Of a stretch of 64,000 nt of DNA, positions 44,264-52,279 are shown in pieces; position 1 is the stretch's first letter, and each line of letters starts with the position of its first letter. The DNA lies in contig QHXQ01000018.1 of the NCBI GenBank assembly GCA_003223935.1, positions 62,001-126,000 of the forward strand, given 5' to 3'. The DNA comes from Acidobacteriota bacterium. Its GTDB lineage: Bacteria > Acidobacteriota > Blastocatellia > Pyrinomonadales > Pyrinomonadaceae. The position numbers and the translations under genes were made by a program. The notes below the pieces were generated by a model, which worked only from the letters and a program-made list of their open reading frames with translations, did not search any database and was not told the origin of the DNA.

Positions 44264-44899
44264 TCAACCGCCACGTCTCACTCTGTGCCCTGCGATGAGA
44301 TTCCTCAGTCTCATCCGCGCTTTATGCAACTGCGATTTCGACGTGCCGGCGGAGCAACCGAGGAGGCGTGCGATCTCTTCGTGTTCGTATCCCATCATGT
44401 CGTGCAGGATAAAGACCAGACGATAGCCGGGCGACAGGCGCGCGATAGCTCTGTTGAGCGCGACTCGATCCAGCAGCGGCGCATACCCCGTAGCCTCTCG
44501 GCTCGTCACCGCTTGCGCGGGCATCATGCCGTCCTTAGTCGTTAGCTCGCGCCGCGTGCTGGCCTTGCGAAAGTGCATGAGGACGTGATTGGTCGTGAGC
44601 CGATAGAGCCATGTAGTGAAGGCCGCTTCGCCGCGAAAGCTGCCGAGCTTGCGCATGAGGTGAATGAAGATTTCCTGTGTGATGTCCTCTGCCTCCGCCA
44701 CATTTTGCGTCATGCGCAGGCACAGACTATAGACGCGGCGGTGATAACGCCGATAGACCTCTGCAAACGCCGCCAAGTCTCCGTCGCCCGCCCTTTGCGA
44801 CAACGCCTGATCGGAGCACTCTGTCTCGCCGTCGGCCGGAGCGGACGCTCCGGCCGACTCCGGCCAGACTTGTAAAACTTCAACTATGGCCATGCTCAT
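44264..44899 (-). CDS. ECF-type RNA polymerase sigma factor
   Basis: 211 residues. Region 2 ([71 protein letters not shown]) and region 4 ([48 protein letters not shown]) are both intact, without the other sigma-70 regions. No anti-sigma gene is adjacent. The only neighbour in the same direction is the di-heme oxidoreductase gene upstream. A perfect 13-base inverted repeat lies in codons about 14-23, which encode the low-complexity [11 protein letters not shown] part before region 2. Confidence 0.93.
   Translation of the reverse strand: MSMAIVEVLQVWPESAGASAPADGETECSDQALSQRAGDGDLAAFAEVYRRYHRRVYSLCLRMTQNVAEAEDITQEIFIHLMRKLGSFRGEAAFTTWLYRLTTNHVLMHFRKASTRRELTTKDGMMPAQAVTSREATGYAPLLDRVALNRAIARLSPGYRLVFILHDMMGYEHEEIARLLGCSAGTSKSQLHKARMRLRNLIAGHRVRRGG
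44831..44858. repeat. 13-bp perfect inverted repeat inside the ECF sigma gene
   Basis: GTCGGCCGGAGCG (44831-44843), two bases GA, then CGCTCCGGCCGAC (44846-44858). It would form a very stable hairpin in the mRNA about 40 to 70 bases after the start codon, or a cruciform in DNA. It falls in a non-conserved N-terminal extension of the protein, which suggests either insertion of a small repeat or a translational control element. Confidence 0.75.
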
Positions 44900-44949
44900 C
44901 GTTTAAGTCTCCCGCCTATCTTTGTCGTCAAACTTGTCGTCGGCCAGCG

Positions 44950-46368
44950 TTAGAGCGAATTCAGAAAGGCCAACAGTTGAGCTTTCTGCGTGCTGGGCAA
45001 GATGCTGTATTTGAACGTCACGCTTTTAGCTTGCCCTGCATGTCTTTGGATGGCCTCTTGCAAGGTGAACGTCAGCCCATCGTGCATCAGGCGGTTGCGT
45101 GTCCTGAGGCCCCACAATGGCGCGGTGCGAATCTGATTGGCCGTCACGGCGTATTCGGGCGTAGGCAGAACAGGTATACCGTCGCCCGTCCCGACGTTGT
45201 GCAACAAGAAGTCGCTGTATGGATGGATGAGCTTATTGCCAAGCGCATCCGGCACGGTGAATGCGCCGCCGTTAATGCTTGTACCGGCTTGCGCCGTCGT
45301 GATTGTGCTGACATGACAGATGGCGCAACCGATCTGCTTGAACACCATTTCGCCGGCCGGCACGTCAGCCGTTATGGCCCCGCGCGCAGGGGCTTTGGTC
45401 GAGCGCATGAAGTTGGCGAACGCTTTGAGATCAGTGCCGTTGTCTTCAGGCTCAGGCACTGGATCGTAACCCGCACCGAACCCGACGAAGCGACCACTTG
45501 AAGTGTTCTCCACCGGCAGCAGCGGGCTGGTGATCCCTAGCTCGTTGAGGTACGCATCGGCCGCGAACGATTCAAGGCTGGCGTGCTGACTCTTCCAGCC
45601 GAAGCGGCCGATGCGCGCGTCGCCGTTGCCTTCGAGCACGGGCGCTAGGTTGGCCGTGCCGCGCATGTTCGCGGGCTGGCCGTCGCGGATGGCGAGCAGC
45701 GTGCTGTTCGCTATCGCTTCGACAAAGCCGTCACCCAAAGTGTTCGTCGAGATGCGAAACGTTCGTGTGTTGTCCGTCAAGGCCACTTGCTCCACGATGT
45801 CGGGGAAGGTGGCCCGCGAATGGATGAGCGACCCGCCGAGCGATTCAAAGAACTGACCGTTCGCTGTGCGCCCGGTTCTGAGCACAGTCACTTGGCTGGC
45901 GCCGCCGGTGGCGACGTTCTGATGACATTCCCGACAACTCTGCGCGTTATAGGTTGGCCCGAGTCCGTCCGCGATGCCTTCGACCTCCTCGAAGATGAAA
46001 CGATTATCGTTGAACGAGCGGAGCGCCACGACGTTGTCCTCATTCAAGGTCTCGAACGGCGGCCCTTGATCGGTGAAGCCATTGGTCAAATTGTCAAAGC
46101 CTGTGGGCGCTTCGCTTGCGCTGCTATTGGCTGCGCTGCTCACTGTGCCGCCCTTAACACCGCCGCTACTTTTGCCGGCATTAGGATCGGCCGGCCCTTC
46201 GTTTTCGATGACGCCGTTATGGCTAAACCTCTGCCGGCGGATTTGGTCATCAGAGTCGGCGGACGCGCTGTTGGCCCCGCTCTGACTCCGCACGCTGTGT
46301 GTGAACGCCGCAGTCAGTGCGAGGGCGACGGCGAAGATTGCAACCACGATCAGTTTCAAGGATTTCAT
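44950..46368 (-). CDS. Di-heme oxidoreductase (DUF1111 / thiol-oxidoreductase-like c-type cytochrome)
   Basis: 472 residues, started at the ATG at 46368 directly after a perfect AGGAGG site. A signal peptide (LKLIVVAIFAVALALTAAFTHS) exports it to the periplasm. Two haem c attachment motifs are visible: CRECH (in YNAQSCRECHQNV, near residue 135) and CAICH (in IGCAICHVSTITTA, near residue 345). This matches the di-heme oxidoreductase family with distant similarity to MauG and cytochrome c peroxidases. Electron partner and substrate are not evident. It is directly upstream of the ECF sigma gene by 50 bp. Confidence 0.9.
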   Translation of the reverse strand: MKSLKLIVVAIFAVALALTAAFTHSVRSQSGANSASADSDDQIRRQRFSHNGVIENEGPADPNAGKSSGGVKGGTVSSAANSSASEAPTGFDNLTNGFTDQGPPFETLNEDNVVALRSFNDNRFIFEEVEGIADGLGPTYNAQSCRECHQNVATGGASQVTVLRTGRTANGQFFESLGGSLIHSRATFPDIVEQVALTDNTRTFRISTNTLGDGFVEAIANSTLLAIRDGQPANMRGTANLAPVLEGNGDARIGRFGWKSQHASLESFAADAYLNELGITSPLLPVENTSSGRFVGFGAGYDPVPEPEDNGTDLKAFANFMRSTKAPARGAITADVPAGEMVFKQIGCAICHVSTITTAQAGTSINGGAFTVPDALGNKLIHPYSDFLLHNVGTGDGIPVLPTPEYAVTANQIRTAPLWGLRTRNRLMHDGLTFTLQEAIQRHAGQAKSVTFKYSILPSTQKAQLLAFLNSL

Positions 46369-46806
46369 ACGACCTCCTGTTTACGGCCTTTAGTTGTCTG
46401 CTGCCTTGCCGCCTTTAATCAGTAACTCGCGGCGATCAAGCAAGAACTCTCCTCTCATCGTTTCCATGCTGCTTTCTTGGCTCGCTACTTTAGAGGAGCG
46501 CCAACAGATGGACGACTCAGGCGCTCCTCTCGCACCGCTTATTTGGCAACCGTTGTTCCACTGCGGGGCGCGTCGGTGATTAAAGGCGGCGTGAGCAATT
46601 AAGCTCATTAGCTGTCAGCGATTAGGGCAACAACTCAACTTCAGCCTCTCGGCTGCGGCCTGTGACAGAACTAAACAGCAGCCGAGCGCAAGAGCCTCAA
46701 GCAGCGTGACAATAAGCAACACGGCAATCAGTCGGCGCAGTGATTTGTCTTTGCGTGGTGGTCTGCTTAGTCTGCGGAGAGTTGAGCGCGTGAGGTTTAC
46801 AAGAAG
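46369..46806. other. Gene-poor spacer with a possible small membrane peptide
   Basis: About 440 bp between the CHASE2 kinase stop and the di-heme oxidoreductase start. On the minus strand, one frame ending at 46615 translates to a plausible short membrane peptide (RRLIAVLLIVTLLEALAL preceded by basic residues and followed by an amphipathic tail), but it has no ATG and only internal GTG/TTG/CTG codons. The other short open frames here look random. TGAGC-AATTAA-GCTCA near 46592-46607 is a small hairpin. Confidence 0.3.
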
Positions 46807-49695
46807 TTAGACAATCCTGCCTTGCTCTTTTTGCAGTGACAGAAGAAGCGTAAAAGTAGAGCCTTCGTTCGGCGCGCTGGCCAGCGTGACCCGGCCGCCA
46901 TGCCTTTCGACTATCTCTTTGACTAGGGCCAGCCCCAGCCCCGTGCCGACGACATCAGATTTAGCATCGCGCTCCAGCCGGTAGAACTTCTCGAAGACCC
47001 GCGCTTGTGCCTCCGGCGGAATCCCGTAGCCATGATCGCGGACGTAGATGCGGAGATAAGCATCATCGCTGTCAGTGCCTATCTCTACTGTCAATCCGGT
47101 TGGACTGTATTTGATTGCGTTGCTTAAAAGATTATTGACTGCTTGTGTGAGGAGTTGCGCATCGGCCAAGAGCGACGGCGACGGCCCCTCTAGTCGCTGA
47201 ATAATATGTATCCCTTTTTCTGCGGCCATCGGACTGAGCGCACGCACGCACTCGGCGATTAAATTATTGGTGGCGACGGGCGCGCGGGTTAATGTCTGTG
47301 CGCCGTATTCAATCCTCGTCAAATCAAGATAGCGATTAATCAGTTCGTTCATCCGCACGGACTCAGAGTAAATTGTCTCCAGCAGTTCATGTGTCTTAGC
47401 TTCCGGCACCGGATATTTAAGCAAGAGGTCACTCAAGCCCCGGATCGAGGTGAGCGGCGCGCGTAGTTCATGTGAGACGAGTTGCAGAGTTTCAGCCTTG
47501 ACCCGCTCAAGCTCGCGTCGTTTCGTCACATCCGTGATGATGACGATCAAGCCGATAATGCCCGGCCCCCCCGGCGCTGTGTCGTGCGCGCCGGCCATTT
47601 GCGTCTGGCGTTCGCTGTTTAGATCATCACTTGCGTTGACGGCCGAAAATTGCAGCGTATAAAAGCGTCCTTCACGGCCTAATAGCTCAACGTCCAATAG
47701 CACACTCTGCCCGCTCAACACGCCGCGCATCGTTGCGCGCAGTTCATCGAGCGCAATGATCTCGTGCGCGACGAAGAGTTCGTCGAGACTTCGACCGTTG
47801 AGCGTATCTGTCTCGCGCTCAGCCCAGAAACGACGCGCGGCCGGGTTAGCGAAGACGACCCGACCCGTGATGTCGGCCACCAACAACCCATCCGTCATGC
47901 TGGTGAACACCAGATTCATAAACCCGATGCGCGCGATCAACTGGGCCGTAATCTCATCAACCGCGCGCAGTTTCCAAGTGATGTTGCGCGGCAAGCTGAT
48001 AGGCAGGGACCGCTGCTTGAGTTGCGCGTCAGCTTGCGCGGTCTTTAACTTCGCGGCTAAACCGCCAGCGAATTCGTGGGCTAACCGAAGCTCACTCTCG
48101 GCAAACGGCGCGCCCATAGTTCGTTTGATAAGCAACAGGCCGAACACTTCGGCTTCAACTATGAGCGGCAATTGAAGCGAGTAGGGCGCGTTGTTGGATA
48201 TAGTGGCCGCCATGTTGAGCACGGAGACAAGCTCGCGCTCGTCGGGTTTGCGACCAACATAAGCCGTGAGTTCGAGCGCCTGACCGGATGCCGCCGGTTG
48301 GCAGAGAGCGACTGTGTCGGCGCGCAGGATTGAGCCGAGAAAGGAGAGCGCGGTCGCGCATGAATCTGCCGCCGGCTTGTGCGCCATGAATCGTTGCTGG
48401 ATGCGAGCTAAGCGCTCCAGCTTCTGATCCAAATCTCTGCTGGCCGTAATCGAACTATTGAGCAAGAGTAACGGCACAACCGCAACGAAGCCGGTCAGCA
48501 CGGGGACGACCGGCGGGATGATGAAATAATGATCGAACAGGTAGAGGCTGCCGATGATGATGAGACCTAAGAGTGCGCTCAAGCTCACAATGACGCGCCA
48601 GCCGTCAAGTAATTTGATGATGACGGCAGCGCCGAGCATAAACAACAGCGCGAGGCCGAAGCTGAGCCAATCAGGTAAGGGTCTCAGCCAGGCGCCGCGT
48701 CTGATCGTTTCGATCACATTGGCGTGCACCTCGACGCCGGGCATGCCAATCCCGCTCTGTCGTTCCGCTCCGCCGTAGGAGATGAAAGGCGTGATGCGCG
48801 TGTCGCCCATCGTTTGCGCGACGGCCCCAATCAGCACAATCTTGTTGCTGAAGGTAGCGGCGGGGACATGTTCATTGAGGACATCGGCGATGCTGTAGTA
48901 AGGGAATGTGCGCGGCGGGCCGAGATAGTTGATGAACATTTCATTCGGGCGAATGATCGTAACGCCGGGCAGCGTAGCTTTCTCCGCCTCATCATGCACG
49001 CCAATCTCATAGCGGCCCAAGCGCAACGAGCCGTTCTTCTCTTCAATCCCACGGGGCGGAAGCTGCTCGGCCACTCTCAAGGTCTCAAGTCCGAAAGACC
49101 ATAACCGCTCGCCCTGCTCATCCGCCTTACTGAGTTGAATGGTGCGCAACACGCCGTCAACATCCGGGTCGGCGTGTGCGTGACCGACTGCGACGGCTGC
49201 GCCTTTGATCTCCGGCAGAGGCAGCAGCCAAGTTGCGGAGCCGCGCGAGTCGGCCTGCGTAGTTTCAGACTCGATCAATTGCGCCGGTAAGACGACGCGA
49301 CCGGCGTGCCGGATCGCGTCGGCCAGAAGTTGATCATCCGCCCGCTCGGAGCGTTCGGCATAGATCACATCCAAGCCGACGGCGCGCGGGTGCGCGCTCG
49401 TGATCCGGTCGAGCACAGAGGCCATCACGGAACGCGGCCAAGGCCAGTTGCCGATCTGCTGCAAGCTTCCGTCATCAATCGCCACGATGACGATGTCGTC
49501 GGGCGGCTGTATTGCACCGCGCAGACGGAAGAGCATGTTGCCGGTCGCGGCAGAGAGCGACGGCGCAAGCCACGTGACACACACGACAGCCGCCATGCTG
49601 CCGAGCAGGATCAAGATGGTCGGAGTGATTTGTGAGTTGCGGCGACGCACGGGGGCTTTAGTTCTCAGCCGACGAAGCAATCGAGTCGTTGTCAT
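46807..49695 (-). CDS. CHASE2-domain sensor histidine kinase
   Basis: 962 residues from the ATG at 49695 (a GTG lies 3 codons earlier). Order: one membrane helix (about 30-50); an extracytoplasmic CHASE2 domain (DIVIVAIDDGSLQQIGNWPWPR ... IVLIGAVAQTMGDTRITPF); three more helices (about 345-430); a GAF-like region; a PAS domain (GRVVFANPAARRFWAERETDTLNGRSLDELF); HisKA with SHELRAPLTSIRGLSDLL; and an ATPase domain (NNLLSNAIKYSP, DHGYGIPPEAQARVFEKFYRLE, GTGLGLALVKEIV). All catalytic boxes are intact. It overlaps the NtrC-type regulator gene by about 38 bp and is surely its partner. A FecR-like protein is encoded just upstream, a pairing that suggests cell-envelope or matrix signalling. Confidence 0.93.
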   Translation of the reverse strand: MTTTRLLRRLRTKAPVRRRNSQITPTILILLGSMAAVVCVTWLAPSLSAATGNMLFRLRGAIQPPDDIVIVAIDDGSLQQIGNWPWPRSVMASVLDRITSAHPRAVGLDVIYAERSERADDQLLADAIRHAGRVVLPAQLIESETTQADSRGSATWLLPLPEIKGAAVAVGHAHADPDVDGVLRTIQLSKADEQGERLWSFGLETLRVAEQLPPRGIEEKNGSLRLGRYEIGVHDEAEKATLPGVTIIRPNEMFINYLGPPRTFPYYSIADVLNEHVPAATFSNKIVLIGAVAQTMGDTRITPFISYGGAERQSGIGMPGVEVHANVIETIRRGAWLRPLPDWLSFGLALLFMLGAAVIIKLLDGWRVIVSLSALLGLIIIGSLYLFDHYFIIPPVVPVLTGFVAVVPLLLLNSSITASRDLDQKLERLARIQQRFMAHKPAADSCATALSFLGSILRADTVALCQPAASGQALELTAYVGRKPDERELVSVLNMAATISNNAPYSLQLPLIVEAEVFGLLLIKRTMGAPFAESELRLAHEFAGGLAAKLKTAQADAQLKQRSLPISLPRNITWKLRAVDEITAQLIARIGFMNLVFTSMTDGLLVADITGRVVFANPAARRFWAERETDTLNGRSLDELFVAHEIIALDELRATMRGVLSGQSVLLDVELLGREGRFYTLQFSAVNASDDLNSERQTQMAGAHDTAPGGPGIIGLIVIITDVTKRRELERVKAETLQLVSHELRAPLTSIRGLSDLLLKYPVPEAKTHELLETIYSESVRMNELINRYLDLTRIEYGAQTLTRAPVATNNLIAECVRALSPMAAEKGIHIIQRLEGPSPSLLADAQLLTQAVNNLLSNAIKYSPTGLTVEIGTDSDDAYLRIYVRDHGYGIPPEAQARVFEKFYRLERDAKSDVVGTGLGLALVKEIVERHGGRVTLASAPNEGSTFTLLLSLQKEQGRIV

Positions 49696-51073
49696 CCGGC
49701 TCACCGTCTTGGGCGTGTGCGCCGTTTGTTTCTAAATAACGGTAGAGCGTGCGCCGGTTAATGCCGAGCACCTCAGCCGCGCGCGACTTGTTGCCCTCAG
49801 CTTCAGCCAAGATGAGTTGAATGTATCGTCGGCTTAGCTCGTCCAAGGTGGGCCTGTCATCAATCAGCGCGAGCGGGCGCTGTGCGGTTGCGGCGCGGAC
49901 AGCAGGCGGGACTTGCGCCACGATATGCTCCGGCAAGTCGCTGACCCGGACGAGATGGTTGGCGCAGACCGCCACTGCATGCTCGATGGCATGCTCCAAC
50001 TCGCGCACGTTGCCCGGCCATGTGCAGCGCGCCAAGAGCGCCAACGCTTCGTCGGCGATCTGTAATCCTGCGCCGTACTTTTTCAGAAAATGTCTGACCA
50101 GCAGTTTCAAGTCTTCCAGCCCGCGCTCGCGCAAAGGTGGCAGTTTGATGCGCAGCACGCTGAGCCGGTAAAAAAGATCGGCGCGAAACTCGCCGCGCTC
50201 GACCAACTGCGCAAGGTTCGTGTTGGTCGCGCCAATGATGCGCACATCAACCTTGCGCGGCTCGTGCTCGCCGACGCGGCGCACCTCCTTCTCTTGCAAC
50301 ACGCGCAAGAGGCTCGTCTGGAGCGAGGGGCCGGTTGTGCCCAACTCGTCGAGCAGAATCGTGCCGCCGTTCGTGCTTTCAAACAGACCCGGTCGGTCGG
50401 CGTTCGCGCCCGTGAAGCTGCCTTTGGCGTAGCCGAATAGCTCCGATTCAAGCAGCGTCTCTGTGAGCGCGCTGCAATTGATGGCGGTGAAAGGGCGTGC
50501 GGCGCGTCGGCTGTAACGGTGTATGGAGCGCGCGACGAGTTCCTTACCTGTGCCCGACTCGCCTTCGATGAGCACGGTCGTATCGGTGCGGGCCGCGTAA
50601 GCCGTCAGCTTATAGACGCGCACCATCTGCGGACTGTGCCCGATGAGGCCGGAGTCGGAGAGCTGCGCTTCATTCTCGTCGGGTGCAGCTTGTGTCTGCT
50701 CCGCCGCGCGTTCGACGACCGACATCACCTGCTCGATGTCGAACGGCTTGGCGATAAAATCAACTGCGCCCTCAGAGATCGCTTCCAGCGCGATCTCCAG
50801 AGAGCCTTGCGCCGTCATGGCGATGACTTTTGTCTCCGGGCTGACGCGGCGAAACTCGCGTATGACATCAAGCCCACCAATGTCAGGCATGAAGACATCG
50901 GTCAGCACCACATCGAAGCGGCCTTGCCGGCCGAGTTCAATCGCCTCACGCCCGCTCGCCACAGCCGTCACACTGTAACCACTGAGCCGGAGCGGTACTT
51001 CGAGCGCCAGTCGCGCGCCCCGCTCGTCATCGGCGATGAGCACCTTGATCTTTTTGGTCTGACTATCGAGCAT
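49658..51073 (-). CDS. Sigma-54-dependent NtrC-family response regulator
   Basis: 471 residues: receiver (VLIADDERGARLAL, acceptor Asp in DVVLTDVFMPDIGG, Lys in DFIAKPFDI), AAA+ domain (Walker A GESGTGKELVARSIHR, sigma-54 contact loop GSFTGA in place of the usual GAFTGA, Walker B GGTILLDELGTTG) and a Fis-type helix-turn-helix (GNKSRAAEVLGINRRTLYRYLE). It activates sigma-54 promoters when phosphorylated, presumably by the CHASE2 kinase whose gene overlaps its 3' end. I found no clear -24/-12 promoter in the nearby spacers. The Ser in GSFTGA is a known tolerated variant. Confidence 0.94.
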   Translation of the reverse strand: MLDSQTKKIKVLIADDERGARLALEVPLRLSGYSVTAVASGREAIELGRQGRFDVVLTDVFMPDIGGLDVIREFRRVSPETKVIAMTAQGSLEIALEAISEGAVDFIAKPFDIEQVMSVVERAAEQTQAAPDENEAQLSDSGLIGHSPQMVRVYKLTAYAARTDTTVLIEGESGTGKELVARSIHRYSRRAARPFTAINCSALTETLLESELFGYAKGSFTGANADRPGLFESTNGGTILLDELGTTGPSLQTSLLRVLQEKEVRRVGEHEPRKVDVRIIGATNTNLAQLVERGEFRADLFYRLSVLRIKLPPLRERGLEDLKLLVRHFLKKYGAGLQIADEALALLARCTWPGNVRELEHAIEHAVAVCANHLVRVSDLPEHIVAQVPPAVRAATAQRPLALIDDRPTLDELSRRYIQLILAEAEGNKSRAAEVLGINRRTLYRYLETNGAHAQDGEPDDNDSIASSAEN

Positions 51074-51196
51074 GTGCGCTAAACATAAACTGTCGGAATC
51101 AAAACCTGCGCGGCAACAGACGAGGAGTTACAGCACTTGGAAAGTCGGGTCACCGGTCGGATAAATCGCGTTGTGACACCGAGCGAACATCAGCGC

Positions 51197-52000
51197 CTAA
51201 TCGTTATCTGGTGGGAGCGGATCAGGAGGTTTGCCACTGCCATTCTGTCCCGGCGGGGGCGGGCCCGTTGGCGGCGGCGGTGTGCCCGGATTCGGCCCAT
51301 TGCCCGGCTGCCCCATGCCGTGGCCGTTTGCGCCTCGCTCACCGGGAGCGGCACCATACGGGCCTTGGTCAGGTGGGTGCGGTTTGAACGTATCGTCATT
51401 ACGACCGGGCTGGAAAGGAGATGGTGTCTCTGGCGACTGTGTTTGCAGCACGCGCGTCCGCTGCCCCGGCGACAAGATAACGGGCGCTTCCAGTGCGACC
51501 AAACTACTGACGGCCACCTCGCCCTCGTGCACAAAGACTTGCGTCTCTGTCTGTGTGACAAAGACGTCGAACAGCGTGCCGCGCACAGCAATGACAGCCG
51601 TCGGCGTATTGACCCGATAAGGATTCGGCCGGCCGCCCACTTTCTCAATCTTGATGCGCGTTTTGCCGCGCAGCAAGTTGAAGATCGTGCGTGGGGATTT
51701 CGCCAAGTCCGTGATCTCCACGGTCGTCTGTTCACTGATGATAGCCTGCGAACCGTCCGACAGCCCCAAGACCAATCGGCCATTCTTAAAAGTCTTAATC
51801 ACATCTCCGGCAAGCAACTCATCATCCACTCGATACGTGATCTTCACCGCCGTCGCCTGCCCCTGCGCCCGGCGTTGAATCTCAACCGGCCCGCTGCTGC
51901 TGAGAATCCTCGCCGAGACTAAAGTTTGGGCCTGAGCATTGATTGCGGCGAAGCAGGCAACGCTTGCGAGCAACAGATAGCTGACTCTCGTAGCTAACAT
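51197..52000 (-). CDS. FecR-domain exported protein with Pro/Gly-rich tail
   Basis: 267 residues from the ATG at 52000 (TAAGGG upstream), which opens a signal peptide (MLATRVSYLLLASVACFAAI ... AQAQ). The FecR-like beta domain covers about residues 30-170: ILSSSGPVEIQRRAQG, LLAGDVIKTFKNGRLVLGLSDGSQAIISEQTTVEI, LRGKTRIKIEKVGG, TPTAVIAVRGTLFDVFVTQTETQVFVHEGEVAV. The last 70 residues are a disordered proline/glycine/asparagine-rich tail. It is not an anti-sigma regulator of the FecI/FecR type, since it lacks the cytoplasmic anti-sigma part. With the CHASE2 kinase operon 120 bp downstream, it may supply the envelope signal. Confidence 0.88.
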   Translation of the reverse strand: MLATRVSYLLLASVACFAAINAQAQTLVSARILSSSGPVEIQRRAQGQATAVKITYRVDDELLAGDVIKTFKNGRLVLGLSDGSQAIISEQTTVEITDLAKSPRTIFNLLRGKTRIKIEKVGGRPNPYRVNTPTAVIAVRGTLFDVFVTQTETQVFVHEGEVAVSSLVALEAPVILSPGQRTRVLQTQSPETPSPFQPGRNDDTFKPHPPDQGPYGAAPGERGANGHGMGQPGNGPNPGTPPPPTGPPPPGQNGSGKPPDPLPPDND

Positions 52001-52279
52001 AATTTTACCCTTAGAATAGATGGACAAACTCTGAAGGCCGATGTCTGGTCAGCACTAACCTTATCAAATATCATACCACCAAGAAGCTTTAAGCATAGTT
52101 ACCGGATAGCCGTTGTGCCGACCCGAAATATCAAGCATGGTTAGGTACAGAGTCTCTCGACGTGTGACAGAATTAGCCAAGCACCTACCATCTGCCTCCG
52201 CTCACTGTGACAAAACTGCGCAGTACAAGACCTGAGGTTCCCCTTTGCATCAGGACATGAGGAATTTGTGCGCCGGGCA

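Noticed and set aside
52098..52110. GTTACCGGATAGC word upstream of the FecR gene
   Set aside because: Only one half matches the LacI-type palindrome and it is far from the sugar locus; treated as chance.
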